From: G965240365 sp965240365
GTDB lineage: Bacteria; Pseudomonadota; Gammaproteobacteria; Eutrophobiales; Eutrophobiaceae
Length of the DNA: 64,000 bases
Assembly: GCA_965240365.1 (NCBI GenBank)
Contig: OZ251218.1
Span: forward strand, 3,348,001 to 3,412,000
Direction: 5' to 3'
Shown: piece after piece, positions 1-7,428 of the stretch
How positions within the stretch are numbered: position 1 is the stretch's first letter
Layout: every line of letters begins with the position of its first letter
Program-made: the position numbers and the translations under genes
Notes under the pieces: generated by a model
Seen by the model: the letters and a program-made list of their open reading frames with translations, nothing else
Database searches by the model: none
Told to the model about the DNA's origin: nothing

Positions 1-161
1 GTATAACGCCTTCATCGTACTATTATATCATACTAGGGTATTATGTCTGGCTGCGTTCTCTGCTCTTTACGCTCCGCTCTGCAAGGTCCCGATCTGACCG
101 GCCAAGCCCAAACTCCCTCACCCACCTTGAGTTCAGCGCCCAGGCTTATGGTTTAGGCCGA

Positions 162-335
162 TTATTCGCGGATGTTGGTCTCAACTCCAACCAGGCCACC
201 GGTCTTAATGTAGAGCTTTAAGTCCCGGACTACCTGCGCCAGCAGGAGGCAGAGCAGGCAGGCCAGAGCGCAATTCAGCAGACCGCTCGGCTGGATGGCA
301 GAGTATGGGTGCTTATGTTCGTTATTTTGCGTCAT
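162..335 (-). pseudogene. 5' remnant of a haemagglutinin-type toxin gene (copy 1)
   Basis: A 57-aa reading frame starts with HKHPYSAIQPSGLL and continues into a leucine/cysteine-rich signal-peptide-like stretch ending LLAQVV. The same N-terminus (HKHPYAAINQPGSLL) recurs at 1067-1420, and part of the same DNA recurs near 2290-2345. Short signal-peptide starts of this type are typical of large filamentous exoproteins. This one stops after 57 codons, so I read it as a decayed 5' end. Bases 1-161 continue in the same decayed style without a usable frame. Confidence 0.45.
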
Positions 336-414
336 AATCAACAGGATAATATTGAATTGATTTCAGACAAAGGGCAGGGGTGAGCGGATATTACCAGGCG
401 AAACAGTCAGGCCA

Positions 415-954
415 TTAAAAATGACCGGAATAGGCAGGACAGCATATCCATACTCTATAGATTAGGGGAATCTCATCACTGTACTGATAATGTTTTGCCT
501 GAGGCACATAAAGCTTTTCATTCCAGTTGGCTGGCCGCTTTAAAAATACAAGCAAATCCTCAATATAACCTTGCTCCATTCTAACCCTATCACCCTTGTA
601 CCATTCACCAGAAAAGAATACGTAAAATTCTTTACAGTGGTTTTTCAGCAGCAAATATACAGAAAGTAAAAAATCATAAAATTTGGGTCGAGAGCTTTCG
701 CACTCCCACGCTCTTAAATCTTCCTGAATATCAAACGCCAAAGCGGCAGGATTGCTTTTTGGTGTCTTCAATAAAATCAATGAATTCCAGTTTAAAGCAG
801 TAAACACTTCAGACAACCCGGATCTCATATCATTTTCTGCCTTATTAATATCAAGCTCCACGCCGTATCCAAACTGGTCAGCGATTATTCTCAATTCTTT
901 TAGAAATTCATCTTCGCCAATTTTTTGAAAGCCAATACCTACAGTAACGCTCAT
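415..954 (-). CDS. Hypothetical immunity-type protein, 179 aa
   Basis: A complete frame in AT-rich DNA, starting MSVTVGIGFQKIG with a GAGTGG-like ribosome site upstream. It has no signal peptide and no membrane segment, so it is probably a cytoplasmic globular protein with mixed acidic and aromatic content. I do not recognise the family. Its size, base composition and position between toxin-gene remnants (162-335 and 1067-1420) match the small immunity genes that follow polymorphic toxins, but no matching toxin domain is left beside it. The immunity role is inference from context. Confidence 0.6.
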   Translation of the reverse strand: MSVTVGIGFQKIGEDEFLKELRIIADQFGYGVELDINKAENDMRSGLSEVFTALNWNSLILLKTPKSNPAALAFDIQEDLRAWECESSRPKFYDFLLSVYLLLKNHCKEFYVFFSGEWYKGDRVRMEQGYIEDLLVFLKRPANWNEKLYVPQAKHYQYSDEIPLIYRVWICCPAYSGHF

Positions 955-1066
955 CAGTGCCCACTCTTTATTATTATTTACCGGGTTAATAAAAAAAGTT
1001 AAAAATAACCTGAATTTTCAGATTAAAATATACTCGCATATTATTCTGCTCGTTTGCAGCCATTTC

Positions 1067-1420
1067 TTATATATGGACGCATTTAGTGGCCGGGAGTTCA
1101 GCGGATTCTTCTTTGATGTTAAGCAGGAGATTAGCATGATTCAATTTTATAAACCGGCCCGCGCTCCCTATATCTCCGCCCGTGCCTACGCCCAGACTAC
1201 AACCCACCGCGCTCCTCGCAATCAACTGCATGTTGTGGAGAGAGGCAGGGTGCTCAGGTTTATTGAGGGCAGGCTTCCCGTTGGCTACTGCCTGCGCCAG
1301 CAGAGGCTGAAAGGCCAACTGGAAGCAGAGCAAGCGGGCCAGGGCGCGAGTCAGCAGACTGCCCGGCTGGTTGATGGCGGCGTATGGGTGTTTATGTTTG
1401 CTGGTTTGCGCCATAATCAA
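1067..1420 (-). pseudogene. 5' remnant of a haemagglutinin-type toxin gene (copy 2)
   Basis: The 117-aa frame begins with MAQTSKHKHPYAAINQPG, a long hydrophobic signal-like stretch (LLCFQLAFQPLLAQA), then ANGKPALNK. This resembles the start of filamentous-haemagglutinin/CDI-type exoproteins, where the secretion domain follows the signal peptide. Here the secretion domain is not recognisable and the frame ends in unrelated sequence, so it is a truncated remnant. Its first ~110 bp duplicate positions 235-345 with mismatches, as if each immunity gene had once been preceded by a full toxin gene or had moved with the toxin 5' end. Confidence 0.5.
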
Positions 1421-1470
1421 AAGGATGCGCGGAAAATATCTTTTTGAAGTCCAGTCAAAACTGCATCTCC

Positions 1471-1803
1471 TTAATCTTGCACGAAATCAATTTTCCAAGC
1501 TGCAACTTCTACAACTTCATCATAGCAACGAACCACAAAATGACGCGACTTCGCCATATAATGTACTTTATCCAAACCCAGAGAGTAGAGCCATTTGCTC
1601 CGCTTAAATTCAAAAAAAGCGCCCTCTTCATTAATTTTATTGGAGATTTCAAAATCTGATTCTTCGGTTGTCACTTTCAAACCCTGGATATTGTCAAAAC
1701 GGATCAACCAATTTTTCCAACCAGGGCCCTCACAATCCTCTGAAACCCGTAAGGCTATACTACCAGTTTTATAAGTGATTGATTGAAGTTCTAGTGATCG
1801 ACA
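1471..1803 (-). pseudogene. 5'-truncated immunity-type gene (paralogue of 4284-4673)
   Basis: An open frame of 110 codons runs from just after a TAG (1804-1806) to a TGA-type end, but has no ATG/GTG near its beginning; the first possible start is a TTG at 1705-1707. Its C-terminal half aligns by eye with the 129-aa product of 4284-4673: both share a Trp-Leu pair and then M-x-K-x-RHF-x5-D-x3-EV-x-AW (KSRHFVV...DEVVEVAAW here, KARHFLL...DDFLEVVAW there). The lost start suggests a decayed paralogue in the same immunity array. It is possible that the TTG is used and a short protein is made. Confidence 0.45.
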
Positions 1804-2029
1804 CTACGGGGCTTTTACAGGCGTATCCAATTTCAAAACGTTTATTATATCCAACTCACTCCATCAAAGAGATACCGGATTGACCGGCTCTAATTGTAAT
1901 TGTGTCACTTGGCTGACTACCTCTTAGACGCTTAACCAACTGTTCTTCAAACTATGTAACCCTGGTCCGATTACGAATAACGGCAGGTTTTATACCTGCT
2001 CGCCTAAGCGCCATTTAATGATTGATTAT
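1804..2029. other. No gene seen
   Basis: About 225 bp of AT-rich sequence between a truncated immunity frame and a toxin remnant. Every frame is interrupted by stops and I see no repeat element in it. It is probably more decayed cassette sequence. Confidence 0.5.
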
Positions 2030-2311
2030 TTATTGAAGATGCGCTAGCAATAGATAACAAACCCTGCCACCCGGGAGTCCATCGGAGAACATACCTAAAG
2101 CAGGACTGGTCGCCAGTTCCGTCACCCTTTCTTTATCCGCGGCCGTCAGCGCTTTATCTGCGATTTCCAGTATACCCCAAACCAGGGGAATAAAAAACAG
2201 GGCATTATGTCTGGCCTTGACAAGCGTGTCTCCCTCCGAGACCGTCCGCGCCCCGGCCAGCGTCAGCGCGTCGCCCGAAGTCAGTTTGTGAAGAGAGGCA
2301 GAGCAGGCGGG
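2030..2311 (-). pseudogene. Toxin-gene fragment: haemagglutinin repeat joined to a pre-toxin segment
   Basis: An open stretch of 93 codons without a plausible start. It begins with a beta-helix-style piece (LHKLTSGDALTLAGARTVS, then EGDTLVKA) that matches the remnant at 4686-4826 (LHKLSLGAAITLTGARMVS, then GGDTLITA). It then shifts into a hydrophobic segment (FFIPLVWGILEIADKALT) and a charged helix. That order, filament repeats followed by a hydrophobic pre-toxin module, is what one expects near the C-terminal end of a polymorphic toxin. The frame ends without a recognisable nuclease or deaminase domain. Confidence 0.4.
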
Positions 2312-2457
2312 TTAAGGCGCGATTCAGCAGGCTGGCCGAATTCCGTTACACGAGATATGGTTCAATCCGGCAACGGATAAATACACCCCCATTCTCATCC
2401 ATCCGGAAGATATATCGGAAGAGACGCCGAGAGCCATTCCAAGGCAGGTCAGGATTA

Positions 2458-2868
2458 CTACAGAGCAGTTCTTAAATGCTTGGATAACTGTCGGAAATAC
2501 GCGATAGCATCGTCTTCCTCATTATCAAGCCTTTCTAAAAAAGAAGGATCTTCTGCCCAGGCCTTTGGTAACACTGCAACATCGCCCGCATTCCCACGAA
2601 CTGACGTGAATGCCCAGCCTGAAGGAATATTGCCATCAATGATTTCAAAGAAAGCGCTTAAATGCGGATTGAGATACTCGTCATCCTCCTCACACACTAG
2701 AAACCAAGGAATATTTTCATCTCTAAATGAGAATGAGATGCCATAAACGATATATTCCTTGCCAATTTCCAGCCACACCTGGTCTTGATGAATATTCCGC
2801 GCATAGGCCTTTTTTTCACGGTCACTTTTCAACTGACTTGGCGAATTAGCAATACATTTAACTAACAT
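2458..2868 (-). CDS. Immunity-type protein, 136 aa
   Basis: A complete cytoplasmic protein starting MLVKCIANSP. It contains GKEYIVYGISF, a WFLVCEEDDEY acidic patch and FEIIDG. I recall proteins of this pattern next to polymorphic toxins but cannot give a family name. The gene begins only 2 bp after the stop of a toxin C-terminal fragment (2871-3014), the classic toxin-then-immunity arrangement, so an antitoxin/immunity role is a good inference. It appears intact although its toxin partner is broken. Confidence 0.65.
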   Translation of the reverse strand: MLVKCIANSPSQLKSDREKKAYARNIHQDQVWLEIGKEYIVYGISFSFRDENIPWFLVCEEDDEYLNPHLSAFFEIIDGNIPSGWAFTSVRGNAGDVAVLPKAWAEDPSFLERLDNEEDDAIAYFRQLSKHLRTAL

Positions 2869-2870
2869 AG

Positions 2871-3014
2871 TTATTTCTCCGAAGGAACTGATGGATGATT
2901 TCCTAAAAGCTTAGGTTGATCAGTGCTATGTTTCTTGAACTTGAAGTCCATTGAATTGCCCGTCTTGGGATCACGAACATAGTGAACGACTGAATCCTGA
3001 CCATTCTTTAGATT
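2871..3014 (-). pseudogene. C-terminal fragment of a polymorphic toxin
   Basis: 47 codons open without a start, preceded by a TAA at 3015-3017. The peptide includes VVHYVRDPKTGNSMDFKF and ends in VPSEK just before the ATG of the 136-aa immunity-type gene. A neighbouring frame upstream reads SASIQVEVKS, so a frameshift near 3010 may separate two halves of the toxin end. The RDPKTG...DFKFKK pattern looks like a toxin C-terminus, but the fragment is too short to name the fold. Confidence 0.45.
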
Positions 3015-3093
3015 TTACCTCTACTTGAATGCTTGCGCTCACCGCTGAACAACAGCCTTAAAAACAAAGCTCCGAGTCAGTGGGGTTTCTTGT

Positions 3094-3732
3094 TTAATCA
3101 ACAATCTTAAATTGTATTTGAGCGCCATCAGGCAATCCTTTAATTTGATTTACTATATAAGCTCTAAATTTCATACCTTCTACAGCATCGTTCAAATACA
3201 AATTATCTAACGTAAATTTTCCACCTGCGACAAACGGAACCTTGGGTAATAAACTTTTGCCAAGAGGTAATTGCCCATTTCTTTCTTGCCATTGATGAGC
3301 CAATGGATAGCCAGTAAGCGCCTCATAACTATTGATGATCTCTTTCGCCCAACCATCAAAATTATCAGCCAGATATTTCAGCTCGCCAGTCTCAGAGTCA
3401 AAGGTATATATCTTATTCGCTTTAATACAAAACTGTTCGCCAAAAACATTCTCAGCAAAAAATAAACACCCGTTGGCCATACCTCTGTATTCTCCACGCC
3501 ATAGAGAATCATTATTCCAGTTATCTAATCCGAGTCCTTGAGAATTTGAGGTTGCAGGAAAGACATGCAGCGCGCTTTCCAGGGTATAAAATCCATTTCG
3601 CATACGCAACATGTTTAACATATCTTCTAACAGTGAACCTGCCAGATTCTTAAGATCACCACTCAAAGCGGGTTCGTCTGTATTTAATGCCGAACTCGCG
3701 CTCGACAATAATTTATCCAGGTTGCCAGGCAT
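3094..3732 (-). CDS. SMI1/KNR4-like (SUKH) immunity protein, 212 aa
   Basis: The protein has the hallmarks of the SUKH superfamily: RNGFYTLESALHVFP near residue 45, a tryptophan-rich segment (DNWNNDSLWRGEY), then GCLFFAENVFGEQFCI and IYTFDSETGEL, followed by W-x3-I and TGYPLAHQWQ. SUKH proteins are widespread immunity factors that bind and neutralise diverse C-terminal toxin domains in the cytoplasm. No signal peptide is visible. Upstream (3736-3813) lies the tail of a second, broken copy ending in nearly the same residues, so this gene family was duplicated here. The start follows directly on that remnant's stop. Confidence 0.75.
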   Translation of the reverse strand: MPGNLDKLLSSASSALNTDEPALSGDLKNLAGSLLEDMLNMLRMRNGFYTLESALHVFPATSNSQGLGLDNWNNDSLWRGEYRGMANGCLFFAENVFGEQFCIKANKIYTFDSETGELKYLADNFDGWAKEIINSYEALTGYPLAHQWQERNGQLPLGKSLLPKVPFVAGGKFTLDNLYLNDAVEGMKFRAYIVNQIKGLPDGAQIQFKIVD

Positions 3733-3735
3733 AAG

Positions 3736-3813
3736 CTAATCCACCATATCTATCTTGATCCTGAAACCATCAGGCAAACCTCGCCACTGAGCGCCAATAC
3801 AAACGCCAAGGAT
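3736..3813 (-). pseudogene. Tail of a second SUKH-type gene
   Basis: The 25-codon frame ends QWRGLPDGFRIKIDMVD. The intact neighbour ends IKGLPDGAQIQFKIVD, so this is the 3' end of a paralogue whose remaining part is lost or frameshifted. It stops 4 bp before the start of the intact SUKH gene. Confidence 0.5.
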
Positions 3814-3922
3814 TTATATTGTCTTTCTATTTCTTCAAACATACTACTCATATTATAGTCTATAATCAAAACCCCTCCGGCCCCATTATCGAGAAACACA
3901 AGCTCCGCGTTAGCGGAGGTTA

Positions 3923-4273
3923 CTAAATATCACTCGCTTCGTCACTCATGTGCCATTTAGCGCTTTCACTGATTCCTATAGATAAATAATCTTCAAAGCC
4001 ACACGTAGCGGCCATATCAAAAACCATCTTGATAAAAACATCATCGGGGTAGCGCTCACGATCGCCAAGTAAAATTTTAAGCTGCTGACCAAGTATCCGA
4101 TGCATCATCTCATTTATACAACGTAGCCGCGTTGGATTTGATAGCGCGTCAGTATCAGGTTCATAAGTGTCTCTGGCGAAAATTGTAATCTGATGACCAA
4201 GACAGGAGAGAAATTTTGCCTGTTGCAACTCTGACTCACTGCAATATAATGATAGAATTTCATTGATATTCAT
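3923..4273 (-). CDS. Hypothetical small protein, about 116-122 aa
   Basis: A complete, mostly helical, acidic protein starting MNINEILSLYCSESELQQ. An upstream in-frame ATG at 4291 would add six residues and overlap the preceding gene by 8 bp, so translation may be coupled to it. No signal peptide or membrane segment is seen and I do not recognise the family. It is transcribed with the preceding 129-aa immunity-type gene, which suggests a related immunity or accessory role. Confidence 0.55.
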   Translation of the reverse strand: MNINEILSLYCSESELQQAKFLSCLGHQITIFARDTYEPDTDALSNPTRLRCINEMMHRILGQQLKILLGDRERYPDDVFIKMVFDMAATCGFEDYLSIGISESAKWHMSDEASDI

Positions 4274-4283
4274 AGCTAAATCC

Positions 4284-4673
4284 CTAATCAATTATTTTTC
4301 CTGGCACAGGCTCAATTTCAACACTCCAAGCCACGACCTCTAAAAAGTCATCTTCAAGTGGTAATAAAAAGTGCCTGGCTTTATTCATAAAGTCAGCTTC
4401 GCAATCCGTTAGTTTCAGCGTATTGCGAAGCTCATTAAGCCAGTCTGAGTTTTTTATCTCCATAATAGTTCTCGGAATAATCGACATGCTATCAAGAAGA
4501 TCAAAGCAGTCAGCAGTGATTATTTTTATCGCCTGATATGGAGAAAAGATTAACCGTATACGCGCTTCATTTACGTCATCAGCCTCAACAATAACCTTCG
4601 GGACATTGCAAGTAACTGAAGCAAGCGGAGAAGTATGTAGCTCCGGCAACTTTTCTGCGGTGGCAATCAACAT
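4284..4673 (-). CDS. Immunity-type protein, 129 aa
   Basis: An intact gene whose C-terminal half matches the truncated frame at 1471-1803: IKNSDWLNEL, then MNKARHFLLP and EVVAWSVEIEP correspond in order and spacing to FKRSKWLYSL, MAKSRHFVVR and EVAAWKIDFV. That repeat within one short region supports a real protein family. It has no signal peptide. It overlaps or abuts the next small gene (3923) and is preceded by a toxin remnant (4686-4826). Function is inferred from context only. Confidence 0.6.
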   Translation of the reverse strand: MLIATAEKLPELHTSPLASVTCNVPKVIVEADDVNEARIRLIFSPYQAIKIITADCFDLLDSMSIIPRTIMEIKNSDWLNELRNTLKLTDCEADFMNKARHFLLPLEDDFLEVVAWSVEIEPVPGKIID

Positions 4674-4685
4674 ATCTACGGCTCT

Positions 4686-4826
4686 CTAATCCGAATCAAT
4701 GATCTGGTCTTGCACGGCCACGGTATTCAGCGCGCCTCGGGCCGTGATGAGCGTGTCGCCTCCCGAAACCATCCGCGCCCCGGTCAGCGTGATGGCGGCG
4801 CCCAAGCTCAGCTTGTGGAGAGGGAT
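4686..4826 (-). pseudogene. Haemagglutinin-repeat remnant
   Basis: A 46-codon frame with LHKLSLGAAITLTGARMVS followed by GGDTLITARGALNTVAVQ. This is the beta-helix repeat style of filamentous haemagglutinins and closely matches the piece at 2200-2290. It lacks a start and ends 13 bp before the following immunity-type gene (4284-4673). Confidence 0.45.
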
Positions 4827-4885
4827 TCAGATCGCGACTATCACACTTAATGACAAAATCCCACGAATACGGCGCCTTGTTGTCG

Positions 4886-5341
4886 CTATCCAAACATCGC
4901 TTTTGTTCTTTTCTTTTCAGCTTGCCTTATCTTCATGTTTGTAGACATTATTTCGCTAGCAGAAAACATATTATCTAGTCGAGACCAGTCAGTTTTAATG
5001 TAAGCAAGCGCTTTCTGTAAACTAACAGGTTCAATAACGTTCACAACTTGCTCAACACTCTCCCATCCCATCATCAAAGAGACATCGCAAAAAGGATAAG
5101 AATTCTCGGGACTCGTTCGACTCGATAAATTTAAGATGTCCTGCCCTCTGTCTCTGACAAAATAAAATCTAATATTACCCAAATCATAAACAGCATCAGC
5201 ATTGCCAAAATTTTGAGGATTGTAGGACTCTCGAACCAGCTTGACATTGCCTATGCCAAGCTGATTCATTTCATTCTCTACTGTTTTAACAAGCGGATTC
5301 TTCATAGCTTTAATGCTCTGGCAAAACTCATAATCCGTCAT
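4886..5341 (-). CDS. Hypothetical immunity-type protein, about 151 aa
   Basis: I favour the start MTDYEFCQSIKAMKN at 5341; the frame stays open upstream to 5407 with further ATGs. Features are a basic helical N-terminus, IRFYFVRDRGQDILNLSS and a WESVEQVVN helix. The YFVRDRGQ core is one I associate with small immunity proteins beside polymorphic toxins, but I cannot name the family. It sits in the AT-rich minus-strand cassette array and lacks a signal peptide. Confidence is moderate that it is a gene and low for the role. Confidence 0.55.
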   Translation of the reverse strand: MTDYEFCQSIKAMKNPLVKTVENEMNQLGIGNVKLVRESYNPQNFGNADAVYDLGNIRFYFVRDRGQDILNLSSRTSPENSYPFCDVSLMMGWESVEQVVNVIEPVSLQKALAYIKTDWSRLDNMFSASEIMSTNMKIRQAEKKRTKAMFG

Positions 5342-5443
5342 CACTGACCCAATAACCATTGAGATGTATGACGGGAAGCTGGTTTTTATCGTTGCCGAAT
5401 AGTACAAGCTCCGTGTTTTAGCGGGGCTACGTCAAATCCAAAT

Positions 5444-5746
5444 CTATCTTACAGGCAACGAAAGAATTTTTAGTTCGCCCCGGTCTCCTAATAACCCATA
5501 TCCATCGCTAGACAATTCAAAAATATCAATATTGCCATAATCTTCCTTGCCAGAGGCATCAGTATATGGCGTTTCATTTCTATTTATCCATTTAACATAC
5601 TTTAAGCCCTGAAAGACAATCTTTCCTTTTTTATAGCAGTATTGCTCGCTACTTTTAGGAGGCATGTATAAGAGGTTATTTTCCGTTAAAACCGCATCAA
5701 CAATAAAAGATATTTCATTATCAGACTCAAAAAATACCCAATACAT
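5444..5746 (-). CDS. Hypothetical small protein, 100 aa
   Basis: A complete frame starting MYWVFFESDNEISF, rich in aromatic and acidic residues, with a TDASGKEDYGNIDIFEL segment near the C-terminus. It has no signal peptide or membrane segment, and the family is not recognised. It lies between two other immunity-type genes on the same strand, and its size and composition fit that group. Confidence 0.5.
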   Translation of the reverse strand: MYWVFFESDNEISFIVDAVLTENNLLYMPPKSSEQYCYKKGKIVFQGLKYVKWINRNETPYTDASGKEDYGNIDIFELSSDGYGLLGDRGELKILSLPVR

Positions 5747-5868
5747 AACTATCTTCTAAATATATCTCAGCAAAATCTTCCCAATTATAATAACTACTCA
5801 TTAGTCTGCATTCTTTGTAACTCCCCTGCTCCCCCCCTATCACCAGCTGTTTTATTTGCAACATTTCC

Positions 5869-6144
5869 TTAATTTTCAGAAAGATAAATAGATTTAGCCT
5901 CTATCTCTATCCTATCCCCAGACTGAATCTCGATACCTATATAGCTATTTCCATTATCAAGCATCCTGGGCCCATCCACTTCATTGACAGACACACTTTC
6001 CCCCCAGTCTTCTCGCTTTGGAACTTTCAAATCTGCCAGACCTTCTGCGACAAGGAAAACTTCATTGGAACTGTTCTCGAAGGTAATTGTAACCATACCT
6101 TTAGACCATTCCACCAGCAATGTAACAAAAGTCCAATCGTGCAT
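5869..6144 (-). CDS. Hypothetical immunity-type protein, 91 aa
   Basis: It begins MHDWTFVTLLVEWSKGMVTI and contains VPKREDWGESVSVNEV and IEIQSGDRIEIEAKS. This all-beta pattern (MHDWT near the start, a P-R/K-x-x-W-G-x-S-V motif in the middle, QSGD near the end) is one I recall from many small proteins of unknown function near toxin loci. It is cytoplasmic and complete. The gene lies 13 bp downstream of the truncated DUF4262-like frame at 6158-6325. Confidence 0.6.
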   Translation of the reverse strand: MHDWTFVTLLVEWSKGMVTITFENSSNEVFLVAEGLADLKVPKREDWGESVSVNEVDGPRMLDNGNSYIGIEIQSGDRIEIEAKSIYLSEN

Positions 6145-6157
6145 TATAGTCGTAGCC

Positions 6158-6325
6158 TCAGGGAAGTTTTATAAGTAAATGGGCGGCTGGTGATTCTGGC
6201 TTGCTCATGCCAATCGTATAACTAAACCTTGGACATGGCCCACCCATGATCAAATATATATAATGTCCCTCAGCAGCTATATTTGACTTAATTTCTTCCA
6301 GCATAGCGCTTCTATTAGCTATCAT
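6158..6325 (-). pseudogene. N-terminal fragment of a DUF4262-like protein
   Basis: 55 codons from an ATG at 6325. The peptide GHYIYLIMGGPCPRFSYTIG followed by MSKPE matches the start of DUF4262-type proteins (G-x-x-P-x-F-x-YTIG), which are usually well over 100 aa. The frame stops right after this motif, so the gene is truncated. DUF4262 proteins turn up among immunity genes, consistent with the neighbourhood. Its start overlaps the stop of the fragment at 6315-6467. Confidence 0.45.
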
Positions 6326-6467
6326 TTTCTATGAATATACTTATGACAAGGGTCGCATGGCCCTTGGATTCTACCTCTAAATCGCTCAACCAGTGTAAAA
6401 GCCCCAGCGCATCCTTTTTGAGGATAGACTCTATTACAAAATGCTCAAACAGGTCAATTTCATGGTG
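6315..6467 (-). pseudogene. C-terminal fragment of an unidentified protein
   Basis: 50 codons open without a start (preceded by TGA at 6468-6470), containing HEIDLFEHFVIESILKKDAL and ending FIENDS before two stops. The end overlaps the ATG of the truncated DUF4262-like frame. It is probably another immunity or toxin tail. Confidence 0.35.
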
Positions 6468-6581
6468 TCACTCACTTTACCACATCAAGCGCTCGTTATG
6501 GGTCATTTTTTTATATCATCTCCGCTTTGTAGAGTCCGTTGACAGGCAAAACAGTAGAAGGAACTAAAATGTATTCAGAAT

Positions 6582-6870
6582 TGTCATTCCCGCTGATGCG
6601 GGAATATGTTACATAAACCACTGGATTCCTCGGCGGCCTGTTCCTGACGCCGCTCTACCACCTGCATCCATGCAGGCGAGCTTTCGCTGGGCGGCTACGG
6701 GCATCCTCGGCAGCCTGTTCCTGACACTGCTCTACCACCTACGTCCTGTAGGCGTGCCCTCACGCCGCATACAGGACATCCTGTCCATAAATGACGACGG
6801 GGTGTTGCTCCGGTTTTACATCACTCCGGCCTGCCTGCCACGGGCAGGCAGGTTCATGCCATTTTCTGCA
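6582..6870. repeat. Cluster of dispersed palindromic repeats
   Basis: It starts with a TCATTCCCGC...GCGGGAAT inverted repeat, followed by ACATAAACCACTGGATTCC and then rearranged blocks (CTACCACCT, CCTACGTCC...GTAGGCG, ATACAGGACATCCTGTCC, GCCTGCCTGCCACGGGCAGG). The same blocks recur at 13858-14200, 28655-28800 and 62395-62520. No coding sequence is seen between 6468 and 6941. Confidence 0.7.
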
Positions 6871-6941
6871 TACTCAATCCACATGCGGCTTAACCCACTC
6901 GGAATTTAATAGAGTCCTTAAAGTTCACCCGGAAACATGGT

Positions 6942-7415
6942 TTAACTGCCGCCCAATAAAACAACAGCATGCACGGCGATGCCTTCGCCGCGGCCTATGT
7001 GGCCCATTTTTTCGGTTGTCGTGGCCTTGATATTGACTTGATCCGGTTTTATGGCCAGATCGGTTGCAATAGTTTGCTTCATTGCGGGGATATGCGGGGC
7101 CATCTTGGGCGCCTGGGCGAGGATGGTCAGATCGGTGTTCAGCAGCACGAAATTTTTTTTACGCATTAACTCAAAAATCCGTTTGAGTATGATCCGGCTG
7201 TCCATATTTTTAAATTCCGCCGCCGTGTCGGGAAAATAATGGCCGATATCCCCTTCGGCCATAGCGCCTAATATCGCATCCGCGAGCGCATGCAGCAAGG
7301 CATCGGCATCGGAATGCCCTTCCAGACCTTTATCATACGGAATCGTGACTCCGCCCAGGATCAAGGGACGCCCGCTGACCAGGCGATGGGTATCATAACC
7401 ATGACCGATGCGCAT
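6942..7415 (-). CDS. ispF: 2-C-methyl-D-erythritol 2,4-cyclodiphosphate synthase
   Basis: IspF cyclises CDP-methylerythritol 2-phosphate in the MEP isoprenoid pathway, in the cytoplasm. The 157-aa length is normal. The N-terminal MRIGHGYDTHRL carries the zinc ligands of the DxH motif, HSDADALLHALADAILGA follows, and the C-terminal TTTEKMGHIGRGEGIA is the conserved nucleotide-binding end. It lies 13 bp downstream of ispD on the same strand, the usual ispDF pairing, and is probably cotranscribed with ftsB and eno. A repeat cluster lies beyond its 3' end. Confidence 0.97.
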   Translation of the reverse strand: MRIGHGYDTHRLVSGRPLILGGVTIPYDKGLEGHSDADALLHALADAILGAMAEGDIGHYFPDTAAEFKNMDSRIILKRIFELMRKKNFVLLNTDLTILAQAPKMAPHIPAMKQTIATDLAIKPDQVNIKATTTEKMGHIGRGEGIAVHAVVLLGGS

Positions 7416-7428
7416 TTTTTATCCGGCC

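Noticed and set aside
4699..4944. Plus-strand frame across the toxin remnant near 4700-4944
   Set aside because: The minus-strand reading matches the haemagglutinin repeat seen at 2200-2311; the plus-strand peptide has no support.
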